64,000 nucleotides of DNA from Batkoa obscura (taxonomy: Eukaryota > Entomophthoromycota > Entomophthoromycetes > Entomophthorales > Batkoaceae). A program made the position numbers and the translations under genes. Shown one piece after another: positions 46,159-58,800 of this stretch (position 1 is its first letter; every line of letters starts with the position of its first letter). The stretch lies in NCBI GenBank assembly GCA_030770535.1, contig JASVEC010000002.1:2336901-2400900 (forward strand). The letters run 5' to 3'. The notes under the pieces were generated by a model. The model saw only the letters and a list, made by a program, of their open reading frames with translations. It was not told the DNA's origin and did not search any database.

Positions 46159-48595
46159 TTACTGTGAAGTTGAAAGTGTGCTCATTGGCAACGAATCTGG
46201 TAAATCCAAATTATCAATTCCATGTACTGTACTTGTAGGTGTGATATTAGGTATTTTTATCGATTGTTTGGGGCTTCGAACATTCCTTCCTCTTAAACAG
46301 TTACGAAGTGCTCTGCTAGCAAACACCGTTAATCCTAAATTAGACCAATCTTCTTCATGGAGATCTCTCAAATCACCTACCGTTACCACATCTTGGGTTT
46401 TAAGCTTAATCAGCCACTCGGAAGCTTTATCTGCCCCTCGGTTGGTCAAGGAAGCGGTATCAAACACTATTTCTTCGATTGGAGAGTCATCGGAATATTC
46501 TAAGAAAGAAGATGAGCGTGTATAAATTGGAAATGAATCCGGTGGGATATTTTCTTCAATGCTTTTCTTAATACCTTTGTTTATCAACGTTTCCCCATCA
46601 TCATTATCATTATCCCATTCCCCATGGGTAGATCTTCTTGATGCTTGGCTACTAGTTGGCTGTGGTGTTTGTGGATCTGGCGGTGAATTATAACCATCAT
46701 CATCGCTTTTATTGCCACTCAACAATTTAAAGGCACTCATTAAGAGATTTTTTCCACTAGAAAGGCTCGAGAAGCTTGCTTGGTTATCACTGTCTGAATT
46801 TTTGTTTTTAGGCTCTGGAATTGGTATAGAAGAAGGTGTGCTTCCACCAGGCTTGTTTTTCTCTTCTGCAGCCCTTGCTCTTTGTTCTGAAATTACTGCC
46901 TTTTTTTCTGCTTCATTTGCTCTTTCCGCGGCCATAGCCAGTTCTTTTTTTGCATTGTGAAGCGCTTCTTCTATACTTGCAGATTTATGCCATGTGTGGC
47001 GATTTTCTTTTGTACTGCTTGATTCTCCTAATGTAGGGCGATTTAAGCCCCTGAGAATCCTATTTATTTCAAAAGTGATAAGGTGCTGATATCTTTGAGG
47101 TAATACTTGCTCTTCAATCTTTTAAAATGTAAATATCATAATTATTAGTATCAAATTATTTACCATCTCTTTTACGACTTCCTCAGCAGTATCATTATCA
47201 ACATTGAAATCAAATTTAACTGACAATTTATCTGTGCCTTTAAATACAACTTGAAGCAAAAGATTCTTTTTAGAATCAACATTTAGCAATATCACTTCGG
47301 GATCAACTGCTAAAAAAGTATGTTCTAACATTTCTTGTGCCGTTGGTCTAAATTAATAATTTAACAAACCATTTGATGATACTTTAAGCATAGAATTACC
47401 TATCATTTTCTGATCCTAAACAACTATTGATTAATCCCAAAATATCACTATCTTGGACTTTCTTTAAACATTCTGGCTTTATACCCTATTTTTGTGATCA
47501 AAGTAGTTTAATAAAGATATATATTAATATACCTGAGAAACCCTTCGATAAATTTGAGCAGCATTATTACATTCACTATATGGATAATCACCTGTGACCA
47601 TTTCAAGTAAACACATACCAAATGCATAAATATCCACTTTTTCATTATAACCCTTTTCTTCATACATTTCTGGTGCCATAAATTCAGGTGTTCCTAAAAA
47701 TAATTATAAAAAAGTTCTGATGAAATAATTGAAATTACCTATAACTGTATATTTTTTTCCCAATTTCATTTTAGCAGTGCCCATATCACCTATTTTAACT
47801 TCACCGTGAGCACCATTTATAAATATATTATCACATTTAATGTCACGGTGAATAATAGTGGGATTATATGAATGGAGATATGCAAGCCCTTTTAATATCT
47901 GTCTAGACCATCTCTTTATAATCCGTGTGTTTGGTATCTGGAGTTTATGAATATACCTTTTAAAATTAAATAAAAGAGAAAATGATAAAATAAAATAAAA
48001 TAAAATACTCTCGTAAGGTTCCAGATGTCATTAGTTCAGTAACAAATATAAATTCATTGTTTGTATACCAACAATCATGGAATGCTATTATATTCGGATG
48101 GCGCACTTTTTTAAGGATTTCAATTTCTGAACTAAAATCCATAAACTCAGCTTTCGTGGTATGCTATTGAGAAGGTGAGTTATATTTAACTAAAATATAA
48201 ATTATGTACTTGAAAGCAATTCCAAGCTACTTCAAAGCCTTCATCTCTGTCGATTCCTTTATAGACTATTTTATACGCGCCTTTTCCAAGTAACACGCTA
48301 AGCTATAAATACATTAATTTATATAAATTTAAAAGAAAAAACTAACTTTAGCATATCTTCCACGTGGACCTAACTCAATTATTTTTTCAATTTTTTTTGT
48401 TAAGGTGTTTGTGGCTTCTAAATTATCATTGCTCATTAGTCTTTGGTTATCCTGTAGTGGGTTGAATATTGCATCGTTCAAAGATGGGAGTTGAAAAAAT
48501 TCTGGTGAGCCACGGTTAAGGGAATTGTTTCTTGTCAAAAAAGCATTTGTGCTTTCATTGGCGTTTATTTCAAGGTCTTCTTGGTAAAATGACAT
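46159..48595 (-). CDS. WNK-like protein kinase with PF2-like and SAM-like domains (8 exons, 701 aa)
   Basis: Exon lengths of 249, 93, 155, 218, 161, 86, 184 and 960 nt sum to 2106. The kinase domain starts [18 protein letters not shown] and has FEVAWN where most kinases have the beta-3 Lys; a Lys in the glycine loop (GAYK) replaces it, the WNK hallmark. [10 protein letters not shown] is normal. The Mg motif reads GDMGTAKM (DMG rather than DFG or the DLG of animal WNKs), followed by the [13 protein letters not shown] activation segment. Residues about 310-380 ([20 protein letters not shown]...) look like the autoinhibitory PF2 domain. An Ala/Glu coiled coil and Ser/Pro-rich linker follow, then a C-terminal SAM-like fold ([20 protein letters not shown]..). 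WNKs sense chloride and crowding; the fungal role is poorly known. Confidence 0.85.
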
Positions 48596-48856
48596 TTTAT
48601 AATAAGTTTATTTGCTATAATAGTTTATGACTATTTCCTTAAATAGGATGTTGACTAATCCTTAAATCGGATATCTCTTGATGAGAATGAAATATAATGA
48701 AATCCAGTTTGGAATTAATAGAGTTGTATGTACACTATCAGCAATTCTAATATATACTTCTATTAAATTTAGTAAAACGATTGAAAGGAACCCAAAATTT
48801 CATTTTTTTGGCTTTTACTGTTCCTCTCCAAATAAATAAATCATCTGCTATTTTAA

Positions 48857-48891
48857 CCAATAGAAGGGTTCCAATAATAATTTAAGCCAAT
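48857..48891. promoter_or_regulatory. Cluster of three CCAAT boxes upstream of the WNK-like gene
   Basis: CCAAT at 48857-48861, 48871-48875 and 48887-48891, all in the same orientation, 260-300 bp before the WNK-like start codon. Regular spacing of 14-16 bp suggests HAP/NF-Y regulation. Confidence 0.4.
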
Positions 48892-49645
48892 AAAAGTAAA
48901 TAAAATGTAATGTGTTTTTAATTAGTAAAGCATGGTGTAATTTAGGTATTATAACTGCCAGGAATATTTTTTTTGGGCTAAAACTTCAGACATGAATTTT
49001 TTATAGAACATTAATAAATTAGACAGCTAATGTAAACAAAATAAAACAAAGCAACCTTTTAGTTTCATAATTAAATATGTTTAAAGTATTAGTTACTCTT
49101 AACATCACTAATCTAAAAGTATTGCTCTTTTATTATAATTTAGTGACGAATCAATCATTATTTAAATAATGTTAAAATCTTTTATTTCTAGTATATTTAT
49201 GATCAAGTTTTTATCAAGTTCATACTAAGTATTATTATTATTTAGCTATATTTAATATAGTAGATTAAATAATTTTAATAAAAAAATTAACTATTTTTGA
49301 TCTATAAGTTAGTTTAAAAGTTCAATTTAATTTTGTTTAATTTTGATTTTTAACAAGAATTGCAACTATGCAGTGCTATAAATTTTTTACTTTTTTGCTC
49401 AAAATAATCCATATTAGAACATTTTATACAATTTTAATAGTTTTCCTAAATTTTACGCTATATAGAGATTGGACAAAAAGTGAAATGGAAAATTTTACCT
49501 TTAATTTCAGCTAAGCCTTTAAACCTACTCTTACTTCTTATCAAAATGCTTTATTTACTTTAATCTATTTTTACTCTAAATATTTAATAAATTGCTTAGC
49601 TTTTATTATTTTTCAAGCAAGCCTATTATTAAGCTTTCTTATATA

Positions 49646-49745
49646 TGAGGATGTATTTTTGTGTTTAAGAATTTTACTAACAAATTTTCTATTTAAATAG
49701 TGGTCAAGAGATGGAAAAAGTAATGAAGCTAAAAAAGCATCCCCA
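49646..49745 (-). mobile_element. TA-MITE copy 19
   Basis: Minus-orientation copy, TGAGGATGTATTTTTGTG to AGCATCCCCA, with TA on both sides. Confidence 0.9.
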
Positions 49746-50005
49746 TATCCTGTCGCAGATAATGAAGAATTTTACAGAAAGATTTTGTATTGAAGCTAGC
49801 AGATTGCAACAGTAAAGCTGCTTTTTGCAATATTGCTACTGTTTTTTAGAAAAAAATAGTCCAAAAAAGTTACCAATAAAACTAATTTTATGCCATAAAA
49901 AATTAACTCTAAATGAAAATTAGCTTTTATAAAAAAAACTTAAAGATTAAGTACTGCTTTAGTTAAAACTATCATTTTTAAAATTAAAATTTTTGCAATA
50001 AGATA

Positions 50006-50106
50006 CGAGAGTGTCTTTTTTGGCTTCATCACTTTTTCTATTTTTTAAGTGCTATTTGAGTGGAAAAATTGTTAGTAAAATTCTTAAATACAAAAACACA
50101 TCACCA
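50006..50106 (+). mobile_element. TA-MITE copy 20
   Basis: Plus-orientation copy, CGAGAGTGTCTTTTTTGG to ACACATCACCA, with TA at 50004-50005 and 50107-50108. Confidence 0.9.
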
Positions 50107-50513
50107 TATAGTTGTTGCTTGACTTTAGTAAAGTTTTTTAAATATCGTATTCTATAATTTAAATTAAATCTTGAAATCAAACACACAATATAAAATAAAG
50201 TATATCATAATACAATATCTTAGTATTTAAGTTTATTCATACTTCTGTATTTTAATATATTTCTCATTTTTAAAGTGATGGTAAAAGCTTTAACTTTTTA
50301 AAAAGTGATGAAATTGTAATTAGAAAGGATTAATTTTTAGCAGCTTTTTACCATATAGGTTGATTTAGTATCAAACATCTTTAAAGAAAATTTACTTTAA
50401 TTTGAAAAATATAACGATTTAAATAGTTGAATCCATTAGTGCTATCATCAAATAGATACCGTGAGTAAAATAGACCAATATAAATGGTAGATGATGAAAG
50501 TAAAAAAAAAGTA

Positions 50514-50613
50514 TGAGGATATATTTCTTTGTTTAAGAATTTTACTAATAATCTTTACGCTCAAATAACGCTCAAAAAATGGAAAAAGTAATGAAACCAA
50601 AAAAACATCTTCA
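50514..50613 (-). mobile_element. TA-MITE copy 21
   Basis: Minus-orientation copy, TGAGGATATATTTCTTTG to AACATCTTCA, with TA on both sides. Confidence 0.9.
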
Positions 50614-50987
50614 TATACATATGTTCTAGAAAAAGAAAATAACACATTAATAAATTACAACGTAAATCTTTAATATAAAACACTATATTTTTTGACTTCT
50701 TTGTATAAAAATAACAACAGGAATCTTATGATTTCAACCCCAGTATACAGTGTAGCTTTTTATCATTTATACATGTCTGAATTTAGATGATACTAATTGA
50801 TCTAAGCTATTTAATGATTTTTGCTGCTCTTCTTAATCTCAAATCTATTAAACAAATTTATATTAAGTTATCATATTGGGATATAAATAAACAATATTCT
50901 ATAAAATTCATTGTATAAAAATTAAACAAATTTTATAACACGTTTCAATTATTCTGACTTTATATATTTCAACTATAACTGTTAATA

Positions 50988-51266
50988 TCAGATATCCGTA
51001 GAGGTGTTTTTTTCCTCAAGTTCTTTTTTCTATTAAAAAGGTTATAACAAGCTATCAAATCTTAATTGTTTTACCTTTTTATCTGCCTCCATTCTATGTT
51101 TAGCAACATCTAAAGCGGAATTAACCGTAAAGCAAGTTTCGAGGGTAGCATATGCTTATTCATTAAGTTAAATTTAATGCTTGAGTTAATTTAATTTACC
51201 ACAGAAACCAACTATACTAAATACAAGTCCACGATGCAAAATATCTGCCAATTTTGATTTAAGCAT
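50988..51266 (-). CDS. Cox14-like mitochondrial single-pass microprotein (3 exons, 62 aa)
   Basis: Exons are 51266-51200, 51154-51075 and 51029-50988, totalling 189 nt. Both introns are 45 nt with GTAAAT/GTAAAA donors. The protein starts MLKSKLADILHRGLVFSIVG, has one membrane segment (residues about 12-30, GLVFSIVGFCAYATLETCF) and a charged C-terminal helix (ALDVAKHRMEADKKKKELEE). The LADxLHRxxVFxxVG opening followed by one membrane span and a basic/acidic tail resembles fungal Cox14, a cytochrome c oxidase assembly factor that binds Cox1 in the inner membrane. No exon is longer than 80 nt, so the gene does not show as an ORF. Coding status is supported by three exons kept in frame; the Cox14 name is tentative. 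Confidence 0.55.
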
Positions 51267-52086
51267 CTTGATTTAAAAATAATATTTTCAAATTCTTTAT
51301 TAATATTTTAAAATCAATTTTAGTTTCTTGCAGTTTTTGGAAATTTAAATTAGGATTTGCAGAAAAAGCCAAGCAAAAAACGCCCTACTCTACTAGATAC
51401 TATTGACGCAACTGTTTAAGCTCAAATAAGCAATTTTTTGGAAAAATTCTTCAGCAATAATTTGCTTAATTGATTTTTTAAAGCTAAACTCTTAGGTCTT
51501 ATATTCATGCCAAAAATATTATTTACAAATGAATAGTTAATTGGCACATATTTGAACTTAAACAGCTGTGTTTGTGAGAAGATTCTTGGTTTTTTTTAAA
51601 GTTAGCAGCAGACCTAAAATTTTTGCATTGTACTTCCATATTAAAAAGTACTATAAATGATCTCATTAGAAGATAGAACTTACAATTGAGTCGAAAATGG
51701 TATTCAAAATACAAAAGTAAATCAAAACATCTATTTAACTATTTGGGTATAGATGGAAGTTTAAACCGTTATGATTTTTCACCAAAGTTCAAATATAACA
51801 AGCTTAGGTCTTCACAGTTTTTTTTACAAAACAAAAGACTTTAGCACAAAACTTCAAACAATTGCCTCAAGTAGTTAAATATCTTTATTTAATTGTAATA
51901 TGGATTATTTTTTTTAAACTATGATTATAAGTTAAATTCCTTTTTGTTAAAGAAAATCCCAATTAAATCCACGTCCCTATGATGAATTCATCCAATTAAA
52001 GTAGACACAAGTCACAAACTTTAGTTAAATTTTATAAAATCAAAACAGTTGATTGAATTTAAGGAATATTTAAACAGTAATACAAA
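51267..52086. other. Intergenic/5' leader of the Sds3-like gene
   Basis: AT-rich spacer between divergent genes. Its last part is presumed 5' untranslated exon of the Sds3-like gene, ending at 52087. No repeat is seen. Confidence 0.45.
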
Positions 52087-54175
52087 AGTGAGATCACCAT
52101 TAATTTTATAAAAGATAAAACTAACATTGGAAGTGGATAATTCAAGCAATTCTTCTAGAGATTCGCCACTTCATGAGGATACAAAAGGAGATCAACTTGA
52201 GGATGCTTTTTCAAATAACGGAAGCCAGCAAGAAAACTCTTCAAAAAAAGAAGATTCACTGCAATATAATGAAAACCTTAGTTCTCTAACTGAGTCTCCT
52301 GAGTCTACAAACCCAATAAAAAAAGAAAACCAAAGTGCTAATAATAAAGATGAAGAGTATGATCTTGATTTAAATGAAAATTTAGAGAAAGATGATGATA
52401 GTATTGATAAAGAAAATGAAGAAATTCGAGAGAACAAAAATTTAAATGATGGTGATAATCCTTCGAATAAATCCTTCTATGAAGAAATTCCAAATAAAAA
52501 AGAAAACGAACAGGGAACTGAAATAGAGAAGGTAAATGAATTTAAAGATTCCCAGGACCATCCAATCCTAGAAAAGAATATTAATAAGGAAGGATATCAA
52601 GGCGATAATGCTTTGGACATAAATGTAGACGAAGAAAAAGAACCAGAAATAAAAGATACGGAAGAAAATAATATATCTGAAAAAAACATTGATGCACCGC
52701 TTTCTCCAATTTCAAGTATTAGTACTTCACGTAGTTCTAACAGTAAACCAAAAAGAAAAACAAGGAAGAGTTCGCCAGTTAAAAAAAGTACTAAAACAAA
52801 AACACGCTCTTCTCAAAATAAAGATAGTTATGATAATGATGGCTTAAGTGAAAGCGATCCTTCTCAATCTCCAGACCCTAGCCTAAAATCTGATAAAATC
52901 TCAAGTATTAATATATTTTTATAAATTATTATATAACTAACAGCTCTTGATTTAGAAATGGATGGAAAAGAATCAAAAAGTAAAATGGTGCAAAAGGAAG
53001 CAGTAGCGGTTGTTAAGAAATTAGAAGCAGATTTTTCTAAACTAAAAGCACAAATATATCAAGAAAAGTTTACAGAGTTGACAAAGGATGTAGAAAAAAT
53101 CCAAAATGGAACATCCGAATTGCTTTATGAGAGAACAAAAGAAGCAAGGATCAAAAGAGCAAGAAGAATTAGACTTGCTGCGTGGAATAGGAAGTATGCT
53201 TTATGGGAAAGTGCATCTCAGCTCTCAGCACAACAGTATTCAATAGATACACAGTTTTTATATGATCGTTTCAATACAAAAGGAAGGATTCACAATAAAT
53301 TTCTTAAAGAGAAGTGGAAAGTACAAGAAGCAAAAATAATATCGGAAATGCAGCAAAGTTTGTATATATATATTTTATTAAATTGATACTAATTTGATTC
53401 TTAGGTGAATTTGAGATATCAAAGAAACTAACTGCTGAGGGAGATAATCATGGTATAGTTAATAGTATTGAGAATGATGAATATGAAATCGAAAAGATTG
53501 AGGATTTGAAAAAAAATGTTCAAAGTTTAAATTCTGATGAAATAAATGAAGATATTTTAAAGATGCGTGGGTATTCACAAAGGACAGGGTTTTCACCTTT
53601 AGTAGGCGTTGGTGAATCGTTTGATATGGAGAATATAATATTAAATATCAAGATTAAAAATCCAAGATTTAACCGTAATATTTTAAAAACACCAGCATAT
53701 AGTACTTCCAATCATAATTATTATAATGTAAATCCAAGAGAAACAATAAATTATTTTAATCCTAAAGGTATGGGTATGAAGAGTTATTATCCACATTCTC
53801 CTTTACATCATGGAACTGGTGGCTATTCACCTCCTAATAGAAATGACATGATATCGCCACAACTTGAGCCACCAACTGCTTCTAGAAGGACAAAGGTCAA
53901 AATAATAGGGAATGATATCTTACTGTTAGATGAATCTTCACATAGTGTTGGTGATCGTTTTATGGTGAATGACAATTTACATGCGGCTTCATTTCCAGCT
54001 AGACTAGCAGGAATTGGAAATAATGAGGTAAATTTTATTTTCTATAAATTTCATTTTAATAAAAAATTAGATTACCATGCAAAAATTTGATGGTGCAAAA
54101 ACCAAAATACAGCTAACAGCACTATCGACTGGTAGATATAGTTTGAATGTACTTCCTGATTCAATAATCGAATGA
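52087..54175 (+). CDS. Sds3-like subunit of an Rpd3L-type histone deacetylase complex (637 aa)
   Basis: Coding exons are 52087 (one base), 52134-52904, 52944-53357, 53405-54027 and 54071-54175, totalling 1914 nt. The long first frame has no Met of its own. A 46-nt intron (GTGAGA donor 52088, ACTAAC branch site, GGAAG acceptor 52133) joins the A at 52087 to TG at 52134, making ATG GAT AAT. Residues about 1-255 are acidic and disordered with a basic KPKRKTRKSSPVKK patch. The Sds3 domain follows: EAVAVVKKLEADFSKLKAQI, YQEKFTELTKDVEKIQNGT, then a coiled coil, and later LNSDEINEDILKMRG, which matches the Sds3/BRMS1 EI-DL motif. It scaffolds Sin3/Rpd3 repression. The start model is inference; the domain is well supported. 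Confidence 0.75.
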
Positions 54176-54574
54176 GATTAAACATAAATAAAACAAAAAC
54201 AAATAATGATGAATAGTTAAATAATATTTCCATTTAATTTTTTAATTGAAATATATTTAAAAAGAGACAAGAGACTTTCTTAATTTAATTTAATTTAAAT
54301 ACATAATCAGTTTTTGAATTTTTTTTCCAAAGATAAAAGTAAATAAGTTTTGCAAAATACATTTGTATCTGTTATTATAATTACTAGATAAAAGTAAAGT
54401 TATTTAAATTCAATTGATATTAATTTTTATATTATTATTTTTGAAAGTTTGATATTAAGTAATAGTCATCTTTTATTGGCTTCTTTTTATTCCTTTTAAT
54501 TGGATCCTTTTCAAATAAAATCCCAAATTGCTATTTTGGTATTTTTAATAATAGTATACAATATAGATTCATAG
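54176..54574. other. Intergenic between Sds3-like gene and uL24m
   Basis: Short AT-rich tandem spacer; nothing recognised. Confidence 0.5.
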
Positions 54575-55478
54575 ATGAGTAAGTCAAAGTTGTTATCCTT
54601 GATATCTACCCGTGTTCAGCACCAGCCTAATTTACCACATCCTGATAACTTAATTAAGAAATGGAATATAATTAAAGGAGATGAAGTAAGTTATTGCCAT
54701 ATTCATTTGTGAAAGAAATATTTATTTTATAAAGGTTATGATAATATCAGGAAAAGATAAAGGGGAGATTGGTAGAGTACAGAGAGTAGTTAGAGATCAA
54801 AACAAACTTGTTGTCACTGGAAAAAACTTGGTATAATAATAGCTATTATTTTTTGCTTAGTTTATTTATTATTACTTAAAGGTATGGAAGCATGTCCCTA
54901 AAAATGCAGATTCTCCTGGAGGTAAAGTTCAAAAGGAAATGCCTATCCATTATTCTAATGTGATGCATATTGATCCCAATACTAGGTAATGAGTTTGTAA
55001 TTCTATTAGTGCAACTTATTTTTTAATTGTTAGACGTGCTATTAAAGTTGAACTTCGTAAAGTTAAGGACGAAGAAAGCGGAAAATTGAAAAACCAAAGA
55101 TTTGTAAAAGGAACTAATACTATGATACCTCGTCCAACTTTCTTAGAGTATATTGATGCCCGAAAAGATGGACCTTATGATACACTCCCAGAGGCTGCAA
55201 CTAAAGTTACTTATACACCTACCCTTGAGTCTTACCCATTACCTAAGGGTGTTATTGATGAGCTCCGCTCCCCCAAAAGAGCTGCTTATGACTTACATCG
55301 TAGCTTGTTAAAGCTTGTAAGTTTCAATCATATTTATTTAAACAATTTTAATTTTAATTTTTAATAGCAAAAAGAAAAAGAGAAGCTTCAACTTAAAGCA
55401 GAACGCATGTCTCGTCCTAAATTTACTAGATTTACTCCTGGCGGTTTACAGAAAAATATAACCATTGAATCAAATTAA
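54575..55478 (+). CDS. MRPL40: Mitochondrial large-subunit ribosomal protein uL24m
   Basis: Five exons, four introns. A KOW motif lies at IKGDEVMIISGKDKGEIGRVQRV, followed by VVTGKNLVWKHVPKNADSPGGKVQKEMPIHYSNVMHIDP, the usual uL24 continuation. The C-terminal extension (KGTNTMIPRPTFLEYIDARKDGPYDT...) is typical of fungal mitochondrial L24/Mrpl40, with the RPxxLEYxxxRKDGPYDT block. It sits at the tunnel exit region of the mitoribosome. The N-terminus is short and basic. The yeast symbol is used as an orthologue name. Confidence 0.87.
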
Positions 55479-55807
55479 AAATTAGAATACCTTTATTTAT
55501 TATGTTTTAATTATACTTTAATTTTAATTTTCTACATTAATACAGATAAACTTGAATTTATTATGTAAATATTTGAAAATAAGTGTATTGTTTTTCAAAC
55601 AGATAAAATTTATATTAATTTATATCAACAATTTCAGTTGTTATATTTGCTAATAATATAAATATGCTTTTGGTATTATTTTATATATTAAATTTGATTC
55701 GATTTTTATTGGATAAATTTATGATTTCGATAAAATTTAATTATCTCAATATTCACCTATTCTATTATCTTTATAGAATTATTATATTTCTATAATAAAT
55801 AGATAAA
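55479..55807. other. Intergenic, no features seen
   Basis: AT-rich spacer between uL24m and MMS19, with no repeats. Confidence 0.5.
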
Positions 55808-58800
55808 ATGGCCGAAGAGTTAATCCAACGTTATATACTATCTTTTGATTCAAACCGAGACGATACTGAAGTTATATTGAAAGAGATTATAAATGGTATG
55901 ATACATTTCGAAAGCTAAATGATTATTAACAAATTTTAAGAATTTTCTAATACAACTCTAACTTTTTCTGGTTTTATTAAGTATTTGCAAGAATATCTGA
56001 TAAGTGAGGACTCGAATTTAAGGTCAAAAGGTATATATCATAACGTTTACTAGAAAATCATTCTAAATATTTATACAGGTATATCTTTGCTTTCGGACAT
56101 TTTAAAAAACATTGATGATGATTTGATCACATTAAACGAAGGTATTGTTTATTTAGTTTAAAGATGATAATTTAACTGTGTTTCAGTTCAGGCTTTTAAC
56201 CAGTTTTTCATTCAGCGTTTTCAGGATAAATATTGTATAACTGAAATACTTAAAGGAGTATCAAGCTTACAAAAGCTTAAATCTAAGTTTGGTTATAATG
56301 AAGCCTACGATTTGTTAAAAAAGTATATTTTGTTATTGATAAGCAATTGTATATTAATTATTTTAGCCTTTTTAAATACATTCATGTTCAAGAGTTAAAC
56401 CAAAGTTTAAGATTGGAATGTTTTTATATTTTAGATAGAGTTATTAAGGATTTTCCAACGAGTACTTCGATTTTATTAATATTAGTTATAAAATTAATTC
56501 CCTTATTTAGTTCCCAATTCAATGCAAGATGAATTTTTTAAAGGATTAATTGAAGCAGTTGATGGAGAAAAAGATCCAAGAAACTTAATTATAGTATTTA
56601 ATTTAGTAAAACATGTTATTACGAATTATAATATTGGAAAATTCTCGAAAGTAAGCTTAAAATTTTACTATGGATATTGTCATTTAAATATATGTAGGAC
56701 TTCTTTGATATAACATTTTGTTATTTTCCTATAACTTTTAAAGCTCCTAAAGATGATCCATTTAGTATTTCACCAATTACTTTAAAAGAAGAATTAAGGT
56801 AATATTACCATATTTTATTATATAACATTTATATTATTTTAAAGACAAATTTTATCCGCAACGTTTTATTTTGATGAATTTGCTTTGCCTTCGATTTTGG
56901 ATAAATTATCTTCGAGTTCACCAAATGCAAAGGTAACAACTTTTACTTTGTATTTAGAAATTTAAAATTTTTGTAAATTAGAAAGATTCTTTAAATCTAC
57001 TTTTGTCAGCCTTGCCTGTTTATCGTTTAAATAGTATCTTGAATAATGTTACATCACTTGTTAAGAATCTTTTAGAAGAAGTAAGATTTTAGTTTAATTT
57101 ATTAGTTTATTATTAGAACACTATTTAGATATACCATCCAATTGATGAAGACATTCAAAATCTTTCGTTGAAAGTAGTTCAAGAACTTTTCATTAACATT
57201 TATAAAAAAGATCCTAAATTTATGAACAACTTGAAAGTTCAAGATTCAATTACTTTATATTTGAATGAAGTCAAAGTCAATTTAAAAAGTGATGATGTAA
57301 AAATAATCAACTCAACTGGGTTAGCTATAAAAGCTATTTCAGAATCAAACAGTAATATATTCCAAATTTCATTATTCAATACTAATTAGTTTTTAGGTGA
57401 AATATGCTTTTATTTTGGAAAGATATTGCTACATTTAATAATAGATTTTTACAAAAAGGCAGAGTTAGTTACCAAGCGAAAGGCATTGGTTGAATGTATA
57501 GTTAATTTACTTGAGTCTTATAAATCTGTATTGATTAATCCAACTTTACTTTCAAGTAAGACATTTTCTGATTGCTTTATTGTTATTAATTACTTATAGA
57601 ATTACCAAATAATGATGCTATCTTTTACTGTAAAGATGTTCTTTTACAAGAATTTTCAAAAACATTGTCAACAAAAGGAGAATTTGTTGGAATACAAAAA
57701 AATTCAATCAAGGGTTTAATTGAATGTATTATAATACCCGACCTTTTGTCAATCGAAGAGGTAATCTATTTTAACTTAAAACCATTTATTGTCTTTATTT
57801 AAATATGCTTTAGAAGCAATATTATACTCAAATAATAGTATCCTATTTATTAAGCATTGAAGATGAAATGATAAAGTAAGATAGCTTTGAATCTTAAAGA
57901 AATTATTTATTTTTACATAACTAGGGACGAAATATTAGAATATTTAATGGAGCTTAATAAAGCACTACCAGAAGTGGTATTGAATGTTGTACTTCCTATG
58001 TTATTTTCTCACTTTCCAAGTAAATCATTAATTTGTCTTTAATAGTCATTTTTAAACCTTTACTTTGTTTTAGAATCAAGCCAAGATTTAAAAATGATTC
58101 CAGTAGATAAGTTTCGTTCCAATTTATCTTCCCTTATTAAATTATCGAGTGAACCTTCAGCATTTAATGTAATTGTTAAGGAAATTTTTTATGTTATAGA
58201 TATAATTGGAAAAGGTAATTGATTTAGTATGAGCTATTTTAATCAGGTTTAACTTTTATTAAAGAGGAGAACATATTATATGTGGATTATTTGGTTAAAG
58301 CACTTGAGATACTTTTAAATATTTTAGAAGCATGTGATATTTCTACTACGATTAATGGAGATTTAATGGTATTGCTCAATGGTGTTATAGTTCCAATTAT
58401 CTATAAATGTTTATCCTTTTCTTTATCTATGCAAGCACCAATAATTTGTCATCCTACAGCTGTTAATATTATAAAGCATATTTTAATAGTAACTATTCGT
58501 ATTTTGAATATTCCGCTTCAGCAACAAATATTGAATGAAAGTTATAAACTTTATTTTAATGTAAAAGATAAAGGATTGTTCTTTGGAGACAACACTTCAA
58601 GTGAATTTGCCAACTTTAATCCATTTACTGTAACTTTTGTTTATTATAAATTTTCACAGCTAACCCATTAATTTTAGAACCCTGGAACGCCATCTCAAAC
58701 TATTTTATGTAGCTTATTCTTATCTATTTTAATTGCTTGCCATAAAGAGGTAATATTTTAATAACATATATATATTTACTCAATGGCATTATTATTAGGT

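Larger units (their letters stand above)
48596..50987. other. Intergenic with three MITEs
   Basis: It contains the kinase promoter side (three CCAAT boxes) and TA-MITE copies 19-21. No other gene is supported. Confidence 0.5.

Noticed and set aside
51523-51714. 63-codon minus-strand ORF upstream of the Cox14-like gene
   Set aside because: No family resemblance, splice context or compositional signal; treated as chance.
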